Source of the DNA: Polynucleobacter alcilacus
GTDB lineage: Bacteria > Pseudomonadota > Gammaproteobacteria > Burkholderiales > Burkholderiaceae
Assembly (NCBI RefSeq): GCF_018881545.1
Contig: NZ_JACVQD010000001.1
Location: 1,890,776 to 1,954,775 of the forward strand
DNA: 64,000 nt
Reading direction: 5' to 3'
Made by a program: the position numbers and the translations under genes. Under the pieces are notes generated by a model that was not told the origin of the DNA, searched no databases, and worked only from the letters and a program-made list of their open reading frames with translations. Below are positions 48,692 to 57,767 of the stretch, piece after piece. Position 1 is the first letter of the stretch. Every line of letters begins with the position of its first letter.

Positions 48692-49947
48692 GCCGTGTCA
48701 TTGCCCTCTGTTTTTTATTACTCGCTGCAGTGATTGGCTTTTTGCATCTCGATAGTCGTCCCGCTTGGGCACCTTTTGCACCTATTGCAATCAGCGATCC
48801 TGCACCAGTTGCAGAAGAAATGGAACCGCAGCCCTTAAGCAAGTCTAAGATTGCCAACGTTCCGAGTAAACCCAGTATCCCTAACCCCATAGCGACTTGG
48901 TTGCCAGATACCGGCGCTGCCTCAGTCCATGCCGCATCCTTGATTGCCTTAAAGGATGGCGCAGTTCGCGCCTTCTGGTTTGCTGGCAGTCGGGAAGGGG
49001 CTGCAGACGTCTCTATTTACAGTGCCGTCTTTGATCCTCAGGCTTCTAGTTGGAGCGCACCTACGGTAGTAATTGATCGCGTGAGTGCTGAAACGGGTTT
49101 ATCGCGCTATATCGCCAAACTCGGTAATCCCGTCCCTAGCAGAATGGCAGATGGTCGTCTGCAATTATTCTTTGTCACCGTTTCAATTGGCGGATGGGCT
49201 GGTAGCTCGATCTCCAGCATCATGTCGGATGACGAGGGCTTAACTTGGAATAAGCCACAGCGACTCATCACCTCACCTTTGATTAATCTCAGCACTTTAG
49301 TTAAATCCCCCGCAGTGCAATTGAGTGATGGACGTCTAGGTCTGCCTGCCTATCACGAGTGGATAGGACGCTTTGGTGAGTTCTTAAGAATCGATGCTGG
49401 TCAAGTGATTGATAAGCGACGGATGAGTTCAGGTCGAAGCGCTATTCAACCCCTGGTGTTTGTCAATACTCCGCAGGAAGGAATTGCATTCTTTCGACAA
49501 ACCAGAAGTTCTGGTCAGGCAAAGCAAGTGCCAGTGAGTCAAACGCAAAATGCAGGACAGTCTTGGCAGCTAGCGCCAGACTTACCGATCGCTAACCCGA
49601 ATTCTGCGGTTGCTGGCTTACAGTTAAATAATGGTGTGCGTATTTTGGTGCTGAACAATATTGAAACAGGGCGTTATCGTTTGACTTTATTAATGAGCGA
49701 CACCAAATCAAATCAATGGCAAGTCGTAGAGGTCTTGGAAGATGATGAAGCTTTGCCAGATTCGAATCGTAAAGAGTTTTCTTATCCCTACCTTATGAGT
49801 GCGGATGGCAGTGATGCTCATTTAGTCTACACATGGGATCGCAAAAAGATTCGCCATCGTTACTTCTCGGGGGCGTGGTTAAAGCGGGCAAATAATCAAC
49901 TGCAAACAGTTGAAACAGACCCCGTTACAAAGGAGGTACAGCAATGA
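48688..49947 (+). CDS. Sialidase-fold (BNR-type) exported protein
   Basis: 419 residues. An N-terminal signal-anchor (about 3-20, IALCFLLLAAVIGFLHL) is followed by a Pro-rich linker and a propeller-like domain: ASVHAASLIALKDGAVRAFWFAGSREGAADV, an Asp-box-like SDDEGLTWNKPQ near 180-191, NSAVAGLQLNNGVRIL, and RKEFSYPYLMSADG. This arrangement (HAAS, FxGSREG, YPxL) is typical of the bacterial exo-alpha-sialidase-like family found beside ArnT-like glycosyltransferases. It is co-translated with both neighbours. Hydrolase activity is not proven. Confidence 0.78.
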   Translation: MSRVIALCFLLLAAVIGFLHLDSRPAWAPFAPIAISDPAPVAEEMEPQPLSKSKIANVPSKPSIPNPIATWLPDTGAASVHAASLIALKDGAVRAFWFAGSREGAADVSIYSAVFDPQASSWSAPTVVIDRVSAETGLSRYIAKLGNPVPSRMADGRLQLFFVTVSIGGWAGSSISSIMSDDEGLTWNKPQRLITSPLINLSTLVKSPAVQLSDGRLGLPAYHEWIGRFGEFLRIDAGQVIDKRRMSSGRSAIQPLVFVNTPQEGIAFFRQTRSSGQAKQVPVSQTQNAGQSWQLAPDLPIANPNSAVAGLQLNNGVRILVLNNIETGRYRLTLLMSDTKSNQWQVVEVLEDDEALPDSNRKEFSYPYLMSADGSDAHLVYTWDRKKIRHRYFSGAWLKRANNQLQTVETDPVTKEVQQ

Positions 49948-50564
49948 ATAGCCTGATGCAAACCATTGCCTTAATAGAGCTCTCAATTACTTCTGCAGTA
50001 GTACTGGTATTGATCTTGCAAAAGTTCTCTCAACAAGAATTTCCTGTTATCGCAAAAATATGCCTCATCCTATTACTAGGAAATCTCTTTTTTTGGCCCC
50101 TGGGTTTAGGTATGGAGCTACCGCTTGCTGCCTATGTGCGTGGCGTGACCGGTGATCTGAGTATTGTCTTGACGCTCTTGCTCTGGAGTTCTTTACTCCC
50201 CTCAAGTAAGACGACGCCAAGCATATTTAAGCTTGCCATTGCCATGATTGCTTTAGGCTTTTATCCCTTTGCTCTGGGTCTTGGCATGGTAGATCCCTAT
50301 GCTTGGGGTTACGGCTCTATCGCATTCTTGATCGCGGTCCTGCTCTTTGCTTTAGTGTGTGGCTTGGCTAACTGGGCCACGGGTGTTTGGATCATTGCGA
50401 TTGCAATCATCGCCTGGGCTGCCCATTGGCATGAGTCTGCCAATCTTTGGGATTATCTACTCGACCCATTCTTAGCCATATGGATGTTGTTTGCTTTCTT
50501 TGGCACGCTGAATAAAAGACGCAAAGCGAAGGCGCGTTCTGGGTATTTATTTAGACCAGGATAA
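49944..50564 (+). CDS. Integral membrane protein of unknown function
   Basis: 206 residues, about six membrane segments, few soluble parts. A basic C-terminal tail (LNKRRKAKARSGYLF) is probably cytoplasmic. No family is recognised. It overlaps the sialidase-like gene by ATGA, so all three genes form one translationally coupled operon. A helper role for the glycosyltransferase (for example moving the lipid-linked sugar) is possible, but not shown. Confidence 0.7.
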   Translation: MNSLMQTIALIELSITSAVVLVLILQKFSQQEFPVIAKICLILLLGNLFFWPLGLGMELPLAAYVRGVTGDLSIVLTLLLWSSLLPSSKTTPSIFKLAIAMIALGFYPFALGLGMVDPYAWGYGSIAFLIAVLLFALVCGLANWATGVWIIAIAIIAWAAHWHESANLWDYLLDPFLAIWMLFAFFGTLNKRRKAKARSGYLFRPG

Positions 50565-50616
50565 ATTGTTTGTAAGATCAACGTAAGCATCATTAGTTCA
50601 ATACTTTGGAGTTTGT

Positions 50617-51738
50617 ATGAGAATGATCCCCCAACAATCCTTATTACGCCCACTGTCAGCTATTGTTATCTCATTAGGCCTTATTAGCTTTGGAGGTTGC
50701 TCTAGTAATGCGGATCCCTATTCACAGAATCCAGCTTATTCAAGTACGCCACAGACTTTATCGAATGCGCAGCTAGAGTCATTAGTTTCTCCGATTGCTT
50801 TATACCCAGATTCATTGCTTTCTCTGATGCTGTTGGCTTCCACATATCCATTAGAGGTCGCCGAGGCTTATAACTGGCGTACTAGTAACTCAAGCCTGCA
50901 AGGTGATGCATTACAAAGCGCTTTAAAGACCCAGTCATGGAATGACAGCATAAAGTCACTAATGTCATTTCCACAGGCTTTTAATATGATGGGTAATCAG
51001 TTGCAGTGGGTGCAGAATTTGGGCAATGCTTACAAACTACAGCCTACCCAAACAATGCAGGCAGTACAGTCTTTGAGAAAGCGTGCTATGCAGTCTGGCG
51101 CCCTGAAAACTAACCAGCAAATGACTGTGACCACTGATGCCAGTGGAAATATTTTGATCTTGCCAGCCAATACTCAAATTGTGTATGTACCAACTTATAA
51201 CCCCACGATGGTTTATGGGGCATGGCCTTATCCTGACTATCCCCCATATCCTGTCTACAACCCTGCATGGGGTGCGATGGCTTTCGGTGTTGGACTAGCA
51301 GTAGGGGATGCATTTTGGGCGACGCCAGCCTGGTCAACTGGCACAATTAATGTGAATAACAATGTCAGCCCATCCGGTCGATCGACTCGAGGTTTGATTG
51401 GGCCAAGCAGTATTCAGAATCAACAGCGCTTACTCAATGATTGGAAAAATAATGCCACGCCACAAGATAAGCAAGCAGCGAGATCAGATGCGCAGCGTGC
51501 CAACAATGCTTTTGACAAAAACGCTTCATCACAAGAGCGTGCGCAAGCAGATCGCTTAAACCAAGAGGGGCGTAATGATTATCAACAGGATAGATCCAAT
51601 CCCAATGCTTATCGTGAAGCTGCCCAAGAAAACGCTATGAGAGATCAGGCGCGCTCTGATGCCCGCAATGATCCATTTGGCGGAGGCGGTAATCGTGGCG
51701 GCTTTGGTGGTGGCCATATGGGCGGATTTAGACGTTGA
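50617..51738 (+). CDS. DUF3300 domain lipoprotein
   Basis: 373 residues. The lipobox ends in Cys28 (SFGGCSSN). The DUF3300 domain (about 50-240) contains LVSPIALYPDSLLSLMLLAS, YPLEVAEAYNW and QIVYVPTYNPTMVYGAWPYP. A Gln/Asn/Arg-rich region follows, and the end is Gly-rich (FGGGGNRGGFGGGHMGG). Role unknown; probably outer-membrane or periplasmic. It has its own start 53 bp after the preceding operon. Confidence 0.9.
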   Translation: MRMIPQQSLLRPLSAIVISLGLISFGGCSSNADPYSQNPAYSSTPQTLSNAQLESLVSPIALYPDSLLSLMLLASTYPLEVAEAYNWRTSNSSLQGDALQSALKTQSWNDSIKSLMSFPQAFNMMGNQLQWVQNLGNAYKLQPTQTMQAVQSLRKRAMQSGALKTNQQMTVTTDASGNILILPANTQIVYVPTYNPTMVYGAWPYPDYPPYPVYNPAWGAMAFGVGLAVGDAFWATPAWSTGTINVNNNVSPSGRSTRGLIGPSSIQNQQRLLNDWKNNATPQDKQAARSDAQRANNAFDKNASSQERAQADRLNQEGRNDYQQDRSNPNAYREAAQENAMRDQARSDARNDPFGGGGNRGGFGGGHMGGFRR

Positions 51739-51760
51739 TCGTTATTGAAGGACTGAAATT

Positions 51761-52135
51761 ATGAATAAGTTAAAAACCAGATTGCTATTTTTAGCCTTGC
51801 TGACTCTATTGTTTGGCACTCAGTATGTAGCAGCCCAAACGGTAATTCCGGCGAATGATGCTTCTACGGCTGCCATGGTGGAGTTATGCAAAAACACCAA
51901 TGACATAGACGCGCAAAACTTTTGCTTTGGGTTTGGTGAGGGCGTCTATCAGGCATACCTAGTCAATCGCCCAAATAACGCAAAGCAAGCGGTTTGTTTC
52001 CCACAGCAGGCTGGTTCCCGAGTCATGGTTTTGGAGGATTTTTTGAGATGGAATCAAGTAAATCCGCAATATAACCGAGAGCGCGCATCCAAAACACTTA
52101 TACGTTTCTTTACGCAGGTCTACCCTTGCAAGTAA
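51761..52135 (+). CDS. Rap1a/Tai-like secreted protein
   Basis: 124 residues with a signal peptide (RLLFLALLTLLFGTQYVAA). The mature protein has the four-Cys pattern of the Rap1a/Tai immunity fold: ELCKNTNDIDAQNFCFGFGEGVYQAY, AVCFPQQ and VYPCK at the C-terminus. In type VI secretion systems such proteins neutralise amidase effectors; here no effector or T6SS gene is near, so a different periplasmic role is likely. It lies 23 bp after the DUF3300 gene. Confidence 0.82.
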   Translation: MNKLKTRLLFLALLTLLFGTQYVAAQTVIPANDASTAAMVELCKNTNDIDAQNFCFGFGEGVYQAYLVNRPNNAKQAVCFPQQAGSRVMVLEDFLRWNQVNPQYNRERASKTLIRFFTQVYPCK

Positions 52136-52153
52136 TTTAGCGAGTCCCATGAG

Positions 52154-52180
52154 AAAAGCCAGCAATTGCTGGCTTTTTCT
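52154..52180. terminator. Bidirectional terminator between Rap1a-like gene and tctC
   Basis: AAAAGCCAGC (52154-52163) pairs perfectly with GCTGGCTTTT (52168-52177), loop AATT, with T-rich flank. Confidence 0.9.
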
Positions 52181-52195
52181 TTATGGCGACTAATC

Positions 52196-53185
52196 TTAGT
52201 CCGGAATATTTGCCTTGCGAATGACGGGACCCCAAACGTTGATTTCTGCTTCGAGGTGTGACTTAAGACCAGCAGGGGTCATCTTCTCTGGTGAAACAAT
52301 ATCAATGTTGGCATCTTCCAAGCGTTTTTTAACATCCGGTGTATTAAGAGCTTTTTTCAAGGCAGCATTCAACTTATCCAAGATAGGTTTTGGAACACCT
52401 TTTGGTGTATACATGCCATGCCACACTTTGACTTCAAAGCCTTTGAGACCTTGTTCGTTTAGGGTTGGCACATTCGGAATAGCGGGCAAACGCTTCAAAG
52501 TGGTTGTGCCATAAGCCTTAACGCGACCATCTTTGATGTAAGGAATGGTTTGTGTAGTTTGATCGCAAAGCAGATCTACTTGACCACCCAATAGGTCGGT
52601 AAGGGCAGGGCCAGTACCTTTGTAAGGAACATTGGTTAGCTTCACACCCATGCGGCTCTGAAACAATAATCCGCAAAGTTGTGACACTGCTCCTGGACCC
52701 GCATTCGCCATAGTGACTTTAGAACCATTGGCCTTGATATAGGCCTCTAATTCTTTAAAGTTGTTTGCTGGTAAATCTTTTTTACCTAAGAGCACCATGG
52801 GGACATCAGCAACTTGACCGATGTAATCAAAGCTTGTCATAGGGTCATAAGGGAGCTTGTCATACAGTGCATTCGCAGTAGCCATACCCATGTGATGCAA
52901 ATAAATAGTGTAACCATCAGGCGCTGCACGAGCTACTTTAGTGCTGGCGATGGTGCCCCCTGCGCCATTCACGTTTTCAACCACCACTGTTTGACCCAAA
53001 GCCTGCCCCATTGGTACCGCAATCAAGCGAGCAACAGTATCAGTTGGTCCACCAGCAGCAAAAGGAACGATCAATGTGATGTTTTTAGTCGGCCAGTCAG
53101 CTTGCGCAAAGGCGTTAGCACTAAAAAACGCGCCAGCAGTGAGCGCTGCCACGATTCCTGAGAATAGTAGTTTCTGAATCTTCAT
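52196..53185 (-). CDS. TctC/Bug-family periplasmic binding protein
   Basis: 329 residues from the ATG at 53185, preferred because GGAGAT lies six bases upstream; an earlier ATG at 53197 would consume it. Signal peptide (LLFSGIVAALTAGAFFSANA, then FAQA). Bug signature WPTKNITLIVPFAAGGPTDTVAR opens the mature protein, and DGYTIYLHHMGMATA and FDYIGQV follow. No tctA/tctB lie beside it, so it must use permease parts from elsewhere (possibly those at 6881-8947). Its place behind the lyase and hydratase genes suggests it binds a related dicarboxylate. Confidence 0.92.
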   Translation of the reverse strand: MKIQKLLFSGIVAALTAGAFFSANAFAQADWPTKNITLIVPFAAGGPTDTVARLIAVPMGQALGQTVVVENVNGAGGTIASTKVARAAPDGYTIYLHHMGMATANALYDKLPYDPMTSFDYIGQVADVPMVLLGKKDLPANNFKELEAYIKANGSKVTMANAGPGAVSQLCGLLFQSRMGVKLTNVPYKGTGPALTDLLGGQVDLLCDQTTQTIPYIKDGRVKAYGTTTLKRLPAIPNVPTLNEQGLKGFEVKVWHGMYTPKGVPKPILDKLNAALKKALNTPDVKKRLEDANIDIVSPEKMTPAGLKSHLEAEINVWGPVIRKANIPD

Positions 53186-53254
53186 GTTGATCTCCATCTG
53201 GTTCTTTTATGAACTAATTTTGCCACTTCTATCACTTTTTTGGTGTGGAGTGAC

Positions 53255-54100
53255 CTAGTGTTTACCAGCAAGTGCAATGGTTCTTTGGGCAAGTAGTACG
53301 ACGGGGCGGTCAATCATGCGGCCATCTAGCTTAATGGCAGCCCCTTTTGATGCTTGATCTGCCTCAATTACCCGCTGAGCCCATGCCACTTCTTCTTCCG
53401 TGGGCATAAAAGCATTTTGCACAATCAGCACTTGCTTAGGATGAATGCATAACTTGCCTCCAAAGCCTAAACGTTTTGCGCGCTCCGCATCATCGCTAAT
53501 ACGTTGAGCATCATCAGTGGAGGGCGTAACCCCATCAATAGGAGGGGCAATCTGCGCCACACGCGAGGCTAAGACGATTTGATAACGCGCAGTATGTAAC
53601 TGGGTTTCTTGTAGATCGCAAACCATACCAAGATCGGCTTGCAAATCTAGGTTACCTAAAGCCAGTCGAATGACTTGATTCGAGTTGGCAATTTCGCGCA
53701 GACGATCGAGACCAATGGCGGTTTCAATCATCGGAATGATGGCGGTGTTCGGCAGAATTAAAGCGGCACCATTGATTTGATCTTGGGATTCGCTCTTCGG
53801 AATCAGGAGGCAACCCACATCGAGTTCTTGTGCGAGGATTAAATCAGCTGAGTAAAACGGCGTGCCAGGTGCATTAGTACGAATCACCAAACGTTTCTTT
53901 TGCTCAGCATTAAAAGTGGGCCAAGCAGTTCTAATTGCATCGCGAGCAGATTTTTTATCTTCCTCTGGAACGGCATCCTCGAGATCGATGATTACCCCTG
54001 CGGCACCACTATCGAGGGCTTTGATAAAACGCTCAGGACGTGTGCCTGGAACAAACAAAAAGTTACTGCAAAAACCTAAGGGTATCTCTAATGGATTCAT
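53255..54100 (-). CDS. CitE/HpcH-family CoA ester lyase
   Basis: 281 residues. CitE-like signatures: FLFVPGTRPERFIKALDSG near 15-33, VIIDLEDAVPEEDKKSARD near 37-55, the Mg2+ ligand segment IPMIETAIGLDRLREI, and FGGKLCIHPKQVLIV. The family cleaves or forms malyl-, citramalyl- or methylmalyl-CoA esters. The ATG overlaps the MmgE/PrpD stop by four bases. With the mesaconyl-type hydratase two genes upstream it could split a C5 beta-hydroxy-acyl-CoA; that link is an inference. Confidence 0.88.
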   Translation of the reverse strand: MNPLEIPLGFCSNFLFVPGTRPERFIKALDSGAAGVIIDLEDAVPEEDKKSARDAIRTAWPTFNAEQKKRLVIRTNAPGTPFYSADLILAQELDVGCLLIPKSESQDQINGAALILPNTAIIPMIETAIGLDRLREIANSNQVIRLALGNLDLQADLGMVCDLQETQLHTARYQIVLASRVAQIAPPIDGVTPSTDDAQRISDDAERAKRLGFGGKLCIHPKQVLIVQNAFMPTEEEVAWAQRVIEADQASKGAAIKLDGRMIDRPVVLLAQRTIALAGKH

Positions 54101-55491
54101 AAATGGCTATTGAACTCATTGCTGGGAAGTAGAGGACCTATCTTGGCCTGTTTACGGATATTCCACAAGAAATCAATGGCCTTGGTCATTTCGGCTGGAC
54201 TTGCGCCCCCACTAAAAGCAGCTAAGCGCAGTGCTTTATCCGTAATCTCAGCACGACTTAAAGTGTTTCCAGGATCACCTTTGGGTTCATCCACGCGACC
54301 TTCCAGAATTTGCCCATGATTTAAATGCACTTTCACTTTACCGATCCAGCGTTGTGGATACGCAGCATCGACTTCAGGATCCAAAGTCATCGTGACACGA
54401 TCGCGGAATAAACAAATCGCCTCATCATGAAAATGCTGATCGAATTCTTGTAGGCCAGCAAATTGATAGTGGGCAACAAGGGCAAGTACGGTACCCATGG
54501 AGAACTTCGATTGATGAACGGTTGCGGGATCTGTCACGGGACCCAAAACATCAATCGCACCTTGATGAACCAGCGTTTCCACTTTAGCGATGTCACTCGG
54601 CTTCAGTGTGTTTGCCAGCATCACTTGCAATAGTGCATCTGCAGCAGGGTGAGTATGGCGGCATGAGGCATGGTATTTAAAGCTGGTCTCGGCTAAAGCC
54701 CAGCGACTTCCTAAGCGATCAACTAATTTACTGGGATCTGCATCGCTAGTCATCCCTGCAGCTAAGCCTTGCTTGCCTTCTAAAATATGTTCGGCGCCAG
54801 TAAAGCCGGCTTGCGCAATATAGGCTGACATGAGACCGGTGGCTGCTGCGTGAGCAGTATGGAGTTGCTTAGAGTCTGCAGCATCGCGAAGGAATTCCCA
54901 AAGGCCAGCAGATTGGGTTCCAGCCGAACCAAAAGCATGCAGCATTTGTTCGGGATTGAGTTTAAGAAGTCGTCCAACAGCCGCTGCAGCTGCAAGCGTT
55001 CCTGCCGTACCAGTCGTATGAAACACCTTGTAATGGGAACGACCTAAAAATTCTCCAACGCGGATACCTACTTCATAACCCGCCACTGACGCAACCAGAA
55101 AATCTTCACCAGAGGCACCAATGGCTTGAGCACAAGCGAGCGCCGGTGGGAAGACCACCGTAGCCGGATGAAAGACGGAGCCATTGTGAACATCATCTTG
55201 TTCTGCCACATGAGAAGCAGCTGCATTAGCCATTGCTGCTAAAAAAGGACTTGAGCTATTGCGCGAGATGAGGATTTCAGAGGAACCAGGATGAGCGCTA
55301 TCGAAGCCACCCATATTCTGCGCAAATTGGGTAATCGTTTCAACGGGACGAGAGCCTTTGCCGGCCACTGCTGAGCCAAACCAATCGACCAATAAATCTT
55401 CGGCGCGATTGATGACATCACTGGGGATATCGCTCATTTGTAGTTTGGCGGCAAAGCTAGCCAGTTCACGAGATAAGTGTTCAGTCGTCAT
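54097..55491 (-). CDS. MmgE/PrpD family protein
   Basis: 464 residues, normal for the family, which includes 2-methylcitrate dehydratase and cis-aconitate decarboxylase. Family segments: VDWFGSAVAGKGSRPVETI, AAASHVAEQDDVHNGSVFHP near 90-110, YEVGIRVGEFLGRSHYKVFH and FKYHASCRHTHPAADALL near 270-287. Precise reaction cannot be told. It overlaps the lyase gene and follows the hydratase gene by 15 bp, so all three are one transcript. Confidence 0.9.
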   Translation of the reverse strand: MTTEHLSRELASFAAKLQMSDIPSDVINRAEDLLVDWFGSAVAGKGSRPVETITQFAQNMGGFDSAHPGSSEILISRNSSSPFLAAMANAAASHVAEQDDVHNGSVFHPATVVFPPALACAQAIGASGEDFLVASVAGYEVGIRVGEFLGRSHYKVFHTTGTAGTLAAAAAVGRLLKLNPEQMLHAFGSAGTQSAGLWEFLRDAADSKQLHTAHAAATGLMSAYIAQAGFTGAEHILEGKQGLAAGMTSDADPSKLVDRLGSRWALAETSFKYHASCRHTHPAADALLQVMLANTLKPSDIAKVETLVHQGAIDVLGPVTDPATVHQSKFSMGTVLALVAHYQFAGLQEFDQHFHDEAICLFRDRVTMTLDPEVDAAYPQRWIGKVKVHLNHGQILEGRVDEPKGDPGNTLSRAEITDKALRLAAFSGGASPAEMTKAIDFLWNIRKQAKIGPLLPSNEFNSHL

Positions 55492-55506
55492 AGTTCAATT
55501 CTCTTT

Positions 55507-56391
55507 TTAAGCGAGTACTGCAGTGGCTTGCATGGTCAGCCAGCCTTCATGGTCTTGTGCCCAAATGGAAATCGTTTTGCCACTGGGGTCTGTATCTAAA
55601 TCTGGTTTAGCAGATACTTTAAAAATGTTGATATCAAAGGTGGGGCGTATGGCGCGGAACTCAAAGTTTTTGAGCTTGCACCCCGGAATGCTTTGACGCA
55701 CTAAATCCACCAAGAGGGTAGCGATCAAAGGCCCATGAACAATTAAGCCGGGATAGCCTTCGACTTCAGTAACGTATTTGCGGTCGTAATGAATGCGATG
55801 GCCATTAAACGTAAGAGCTGAATAGCGAAATAGCAAGACCTCATCTGGTGTAATCGTTTTACTCCACTTCGCATCAGTGGGCGCAGGCGTGGGGGTAACG
55901 GGTTTGTCATCTGGTCCTGGGGCATCACGATAGACAATGTCATGCTCTTCAACAATAGCGAGGCCATGTTGATTGGAAATCTCATGCTTGACTACGACAA
56001 AAATTAAATCACCCGTGCGTCCTGCTTTATGGGTAACAGATTCAATTTTAGAAACACGCTCCACTTCATCCCCAATCGAGAGTGGCGCGAGCCACTGCAC
56101 GCGACTACCTGCCCACATGCGTCTTGGTAGCGGCACAGGAGGCAGAAAACCGCCACGCTGAGGGTGACCATCTGGACCAATCTCGGATTCACGGGCATAG
56201 GGAAGAAAATAAAGCCAATGCCAGAGCTCGGGTAAAAAAGTACCCGTTACTGGTGCTGGATCGGCTCGATCTAGCGTTGCCGACAGGGCGCGTACTGGAG
56301 CAGCAGTAACGCTATCTTGGAAAGACTCGGTTTTACCAAGCCATTCTTGTAAGTGGGTAATAGTTTGTGGTTCGATGCGCATAGGACCCAT
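55507..56391 (-). CDS. MaoC-type hydratase, mesaconyl-C4-CoA/3-methylfumaryl-CoA hydratase-like
   Basis: 294 residues with two hot-dog domains. The N-terminal part has LPELWHWLYFLPYARESEIGPDG and GFLPPVPLPRRMWAGSRV, strong hallmarks of the 3-methylfumaryl-CoA (mesaconyl-C4-CoA) hydratase group. The C-terminal part has the hydratase core RYSALTFNGHRIHYD and GLIVHGPLIATLL. These enzymes hydrate a C5 enoyl-CoA to citramalyl-type CoA. The ATG at 56391 or 56382 could start it. It is followed by MmgE/PrpD and CitE-like genes, consistent with C5-dicarboxylate breakdown. Confidence 0.86.
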   Translation of the reverse strand: MGPMRIEPQTITHLQEWLGKTESFQDSVTAAPVRALSATLDRADPAPVTGTFLPELWHWLYFLPYARESEIGPDGHPQRGGFLPPVPLPRRMWAGSRVQWLAPLSIGDEVERVSKIESVTHKAGRTGDLIFVVVKHEISNQHGLAIVEEHDIVYRDAPGPDDKPVTPTPAPTDAKWSKTITPDEVLLFRYSALTFNGHRIHYDRKYVTEVEGYPGLIVHGPLIATLLVDLVRQSIPGCKLKNFEFRAIRPTFDINIFKVSAKPDLDTDPSGKTISIWAQDHEGWLTMQATAVLA

Positions 56392-56413
56392 TATGCCAAT
56401 CTTAGGAAAAAGC

Positions 56414-57766
56414 TCAGCCTATTAAAACTGTGGCCAAGTAAGTGAGAAGCCCCGCTAGGGCGCACCCTCCTAATACCGTCATAACGCCTTTTTGGAACTT
56501 GAATAGAGCTAATCCTGCCAAGATACAAATCAGGATCGAGATCCAAGAAATGGACCCCCCAAGGCCTCTGGGCAAAAAGACGTGATACGCAAAAAAGAGA
56601 CCTAGGTTGGCAATGACACCAACTACTGCTGCAGTAATGGCTGTGAGGGGTGCGGTAAAACCCAGCTTGCCATGAGTGGACTCAATCAGTGGCCCGCCGA
56701 CCAAGATAAAAAAGAACGAGGGTAGAAAAGTAAACCACGTTGCTACACAAGCGCCAAGCACGCCAAACCAAAATGGATTGCTACTACCAATCAGATGTTG
56801 AATGTGTCCTGCAAGGTAGCCAACAAAAGCGACCACCATGATGAGTGGTCCAGGTGTGGTTTCTCCAAGAGCTAAACCATCAATCATTTGGTTGGCACTG
56901 AGCCAATGAAAGTGTTCCACTGCCCCTTGATAGACATAGGGCAGTACCGCGTACGCACCGCCGAAAGTAAGTAGAGCAGCCTTGGTAAAGAACCAGGCTA
57001 TTTGAGGGTAGAGCGTCTGCCAGCCGAAGAGGGCAATGAGAATTCCAATAGGCAGTAGCCAGCAAAATAGTGCGACAGCGCTGTGCAGCATCGTTTTTTG
57101 CATACTGAATTGCGCATGCGCTGGAGTAGGTGTGTCGTCATCAATGATGGCATTGCCGTAATGCCTTTCTTTATCCTTACCGTGTCCAGTACTTTGCTGA
57201 AAATATTCTGGATAGCGCTTGCCTCCCCAAAAACCAAGTGCTGCAGCAATCAGCACAATGATGGGGAAGGCTAAATTGAGTATGAAGATGGCTAAGAAAG
57301 AACCCAATGCAATCCACTTGAGTGCTGGGTTGTGAATGGTGCGTTTACCAATGCGGACAGCCGCATGTAAAACAATAGCGACTACTGCTGGCTTAATGCC
57401 GAAGAAGATTGCAGCAATCCAGGGGACTTGACCAAAAGTGAGATATACCCAAGATAAGGCAATTAAGATCAATAGCGAAGGCAACACAAACAGAGTGCCG
57501 GCAAGAATACCGCCCCAACTGCGGTGCATTAACCAGCCTATATAGGTGACGAGTTGCTGGGCTTCTGGTCCCGGCAAGAGCATGCAGTAATTTAAGGCAT
57601 GTAAAAAACGCCGCTCAGAAATCCAGCGACGCTTTTCGACCAGCTCTTGATGCAGAACAGCGATTTGACCAGCAGGACCACCAAAACTAATGAGTCCTAA
57701 TTTTGCCCAGAACTTTAATGCTTCTTTTAGGGGAATAGGGTTTGATTGACTTTGCCCTTCGTTCAA
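56414..57766 (-). CDS. chrA: Chromate transporter ChrA (two-domain)
   Basis: 450 residues from a TTG at 57766, directly after the fabI stop; an ATG at 57838 would force a 71-base overlap with fabI. Two homologous CHR halves are seen: FWAKLGLISFGGPAGQIAVLH with MLLPGPEAQQLVTYIGW, and FFTKAALLTFGGAYAVLPYV with LGETTPGPLIMVVAFVGYLA. About ten membrane segments. ChrA exports chromate. It lies between fabI and the organic-acid genes on one strand with short gaps, so it may be co-transcribed without a functional link. Confidence 0.9.
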   Translation of the reverse strand: MNEGQSQSNPIPLKEALKFWAKLGLISFGGPAGQIAVLHQELVEKRRWISERRFLHALNYCMLLPGPEAQQLVTYIGWLMHRSWGGILAGTLFVLPSLLILIALSWVYLTFGQVPWIAAIFFGIKPAVVAIVLHAAVRIGKRTIHNPALKWIALGSFLAIFILNLAFPIIVLIAAALGFWGGKRYPEYFQQSTGHGKDKERHYGNAIIDDDTPTPAHAQFSMQKTMLHSAVALFCWLLPIGILIALFGWQTLYPQIAWFFTKAALLTFGGAYAVLPYVYQGAVEHFHWLSANQMIDGLALGETTPGPLIMVVAFVGYLAGHIQHLIGSSNPFWFGVLGACVATWFTFLPSFFFILVGGPLIESTHGKLGFTAPLTAITAAVVGVIANLGLFFAYHVFLPRGLGGSISWISILICILAGLALFKFQKGVMTVLGGCALAGLLTYLATVLIG

Positions 57767-57767
57767 C

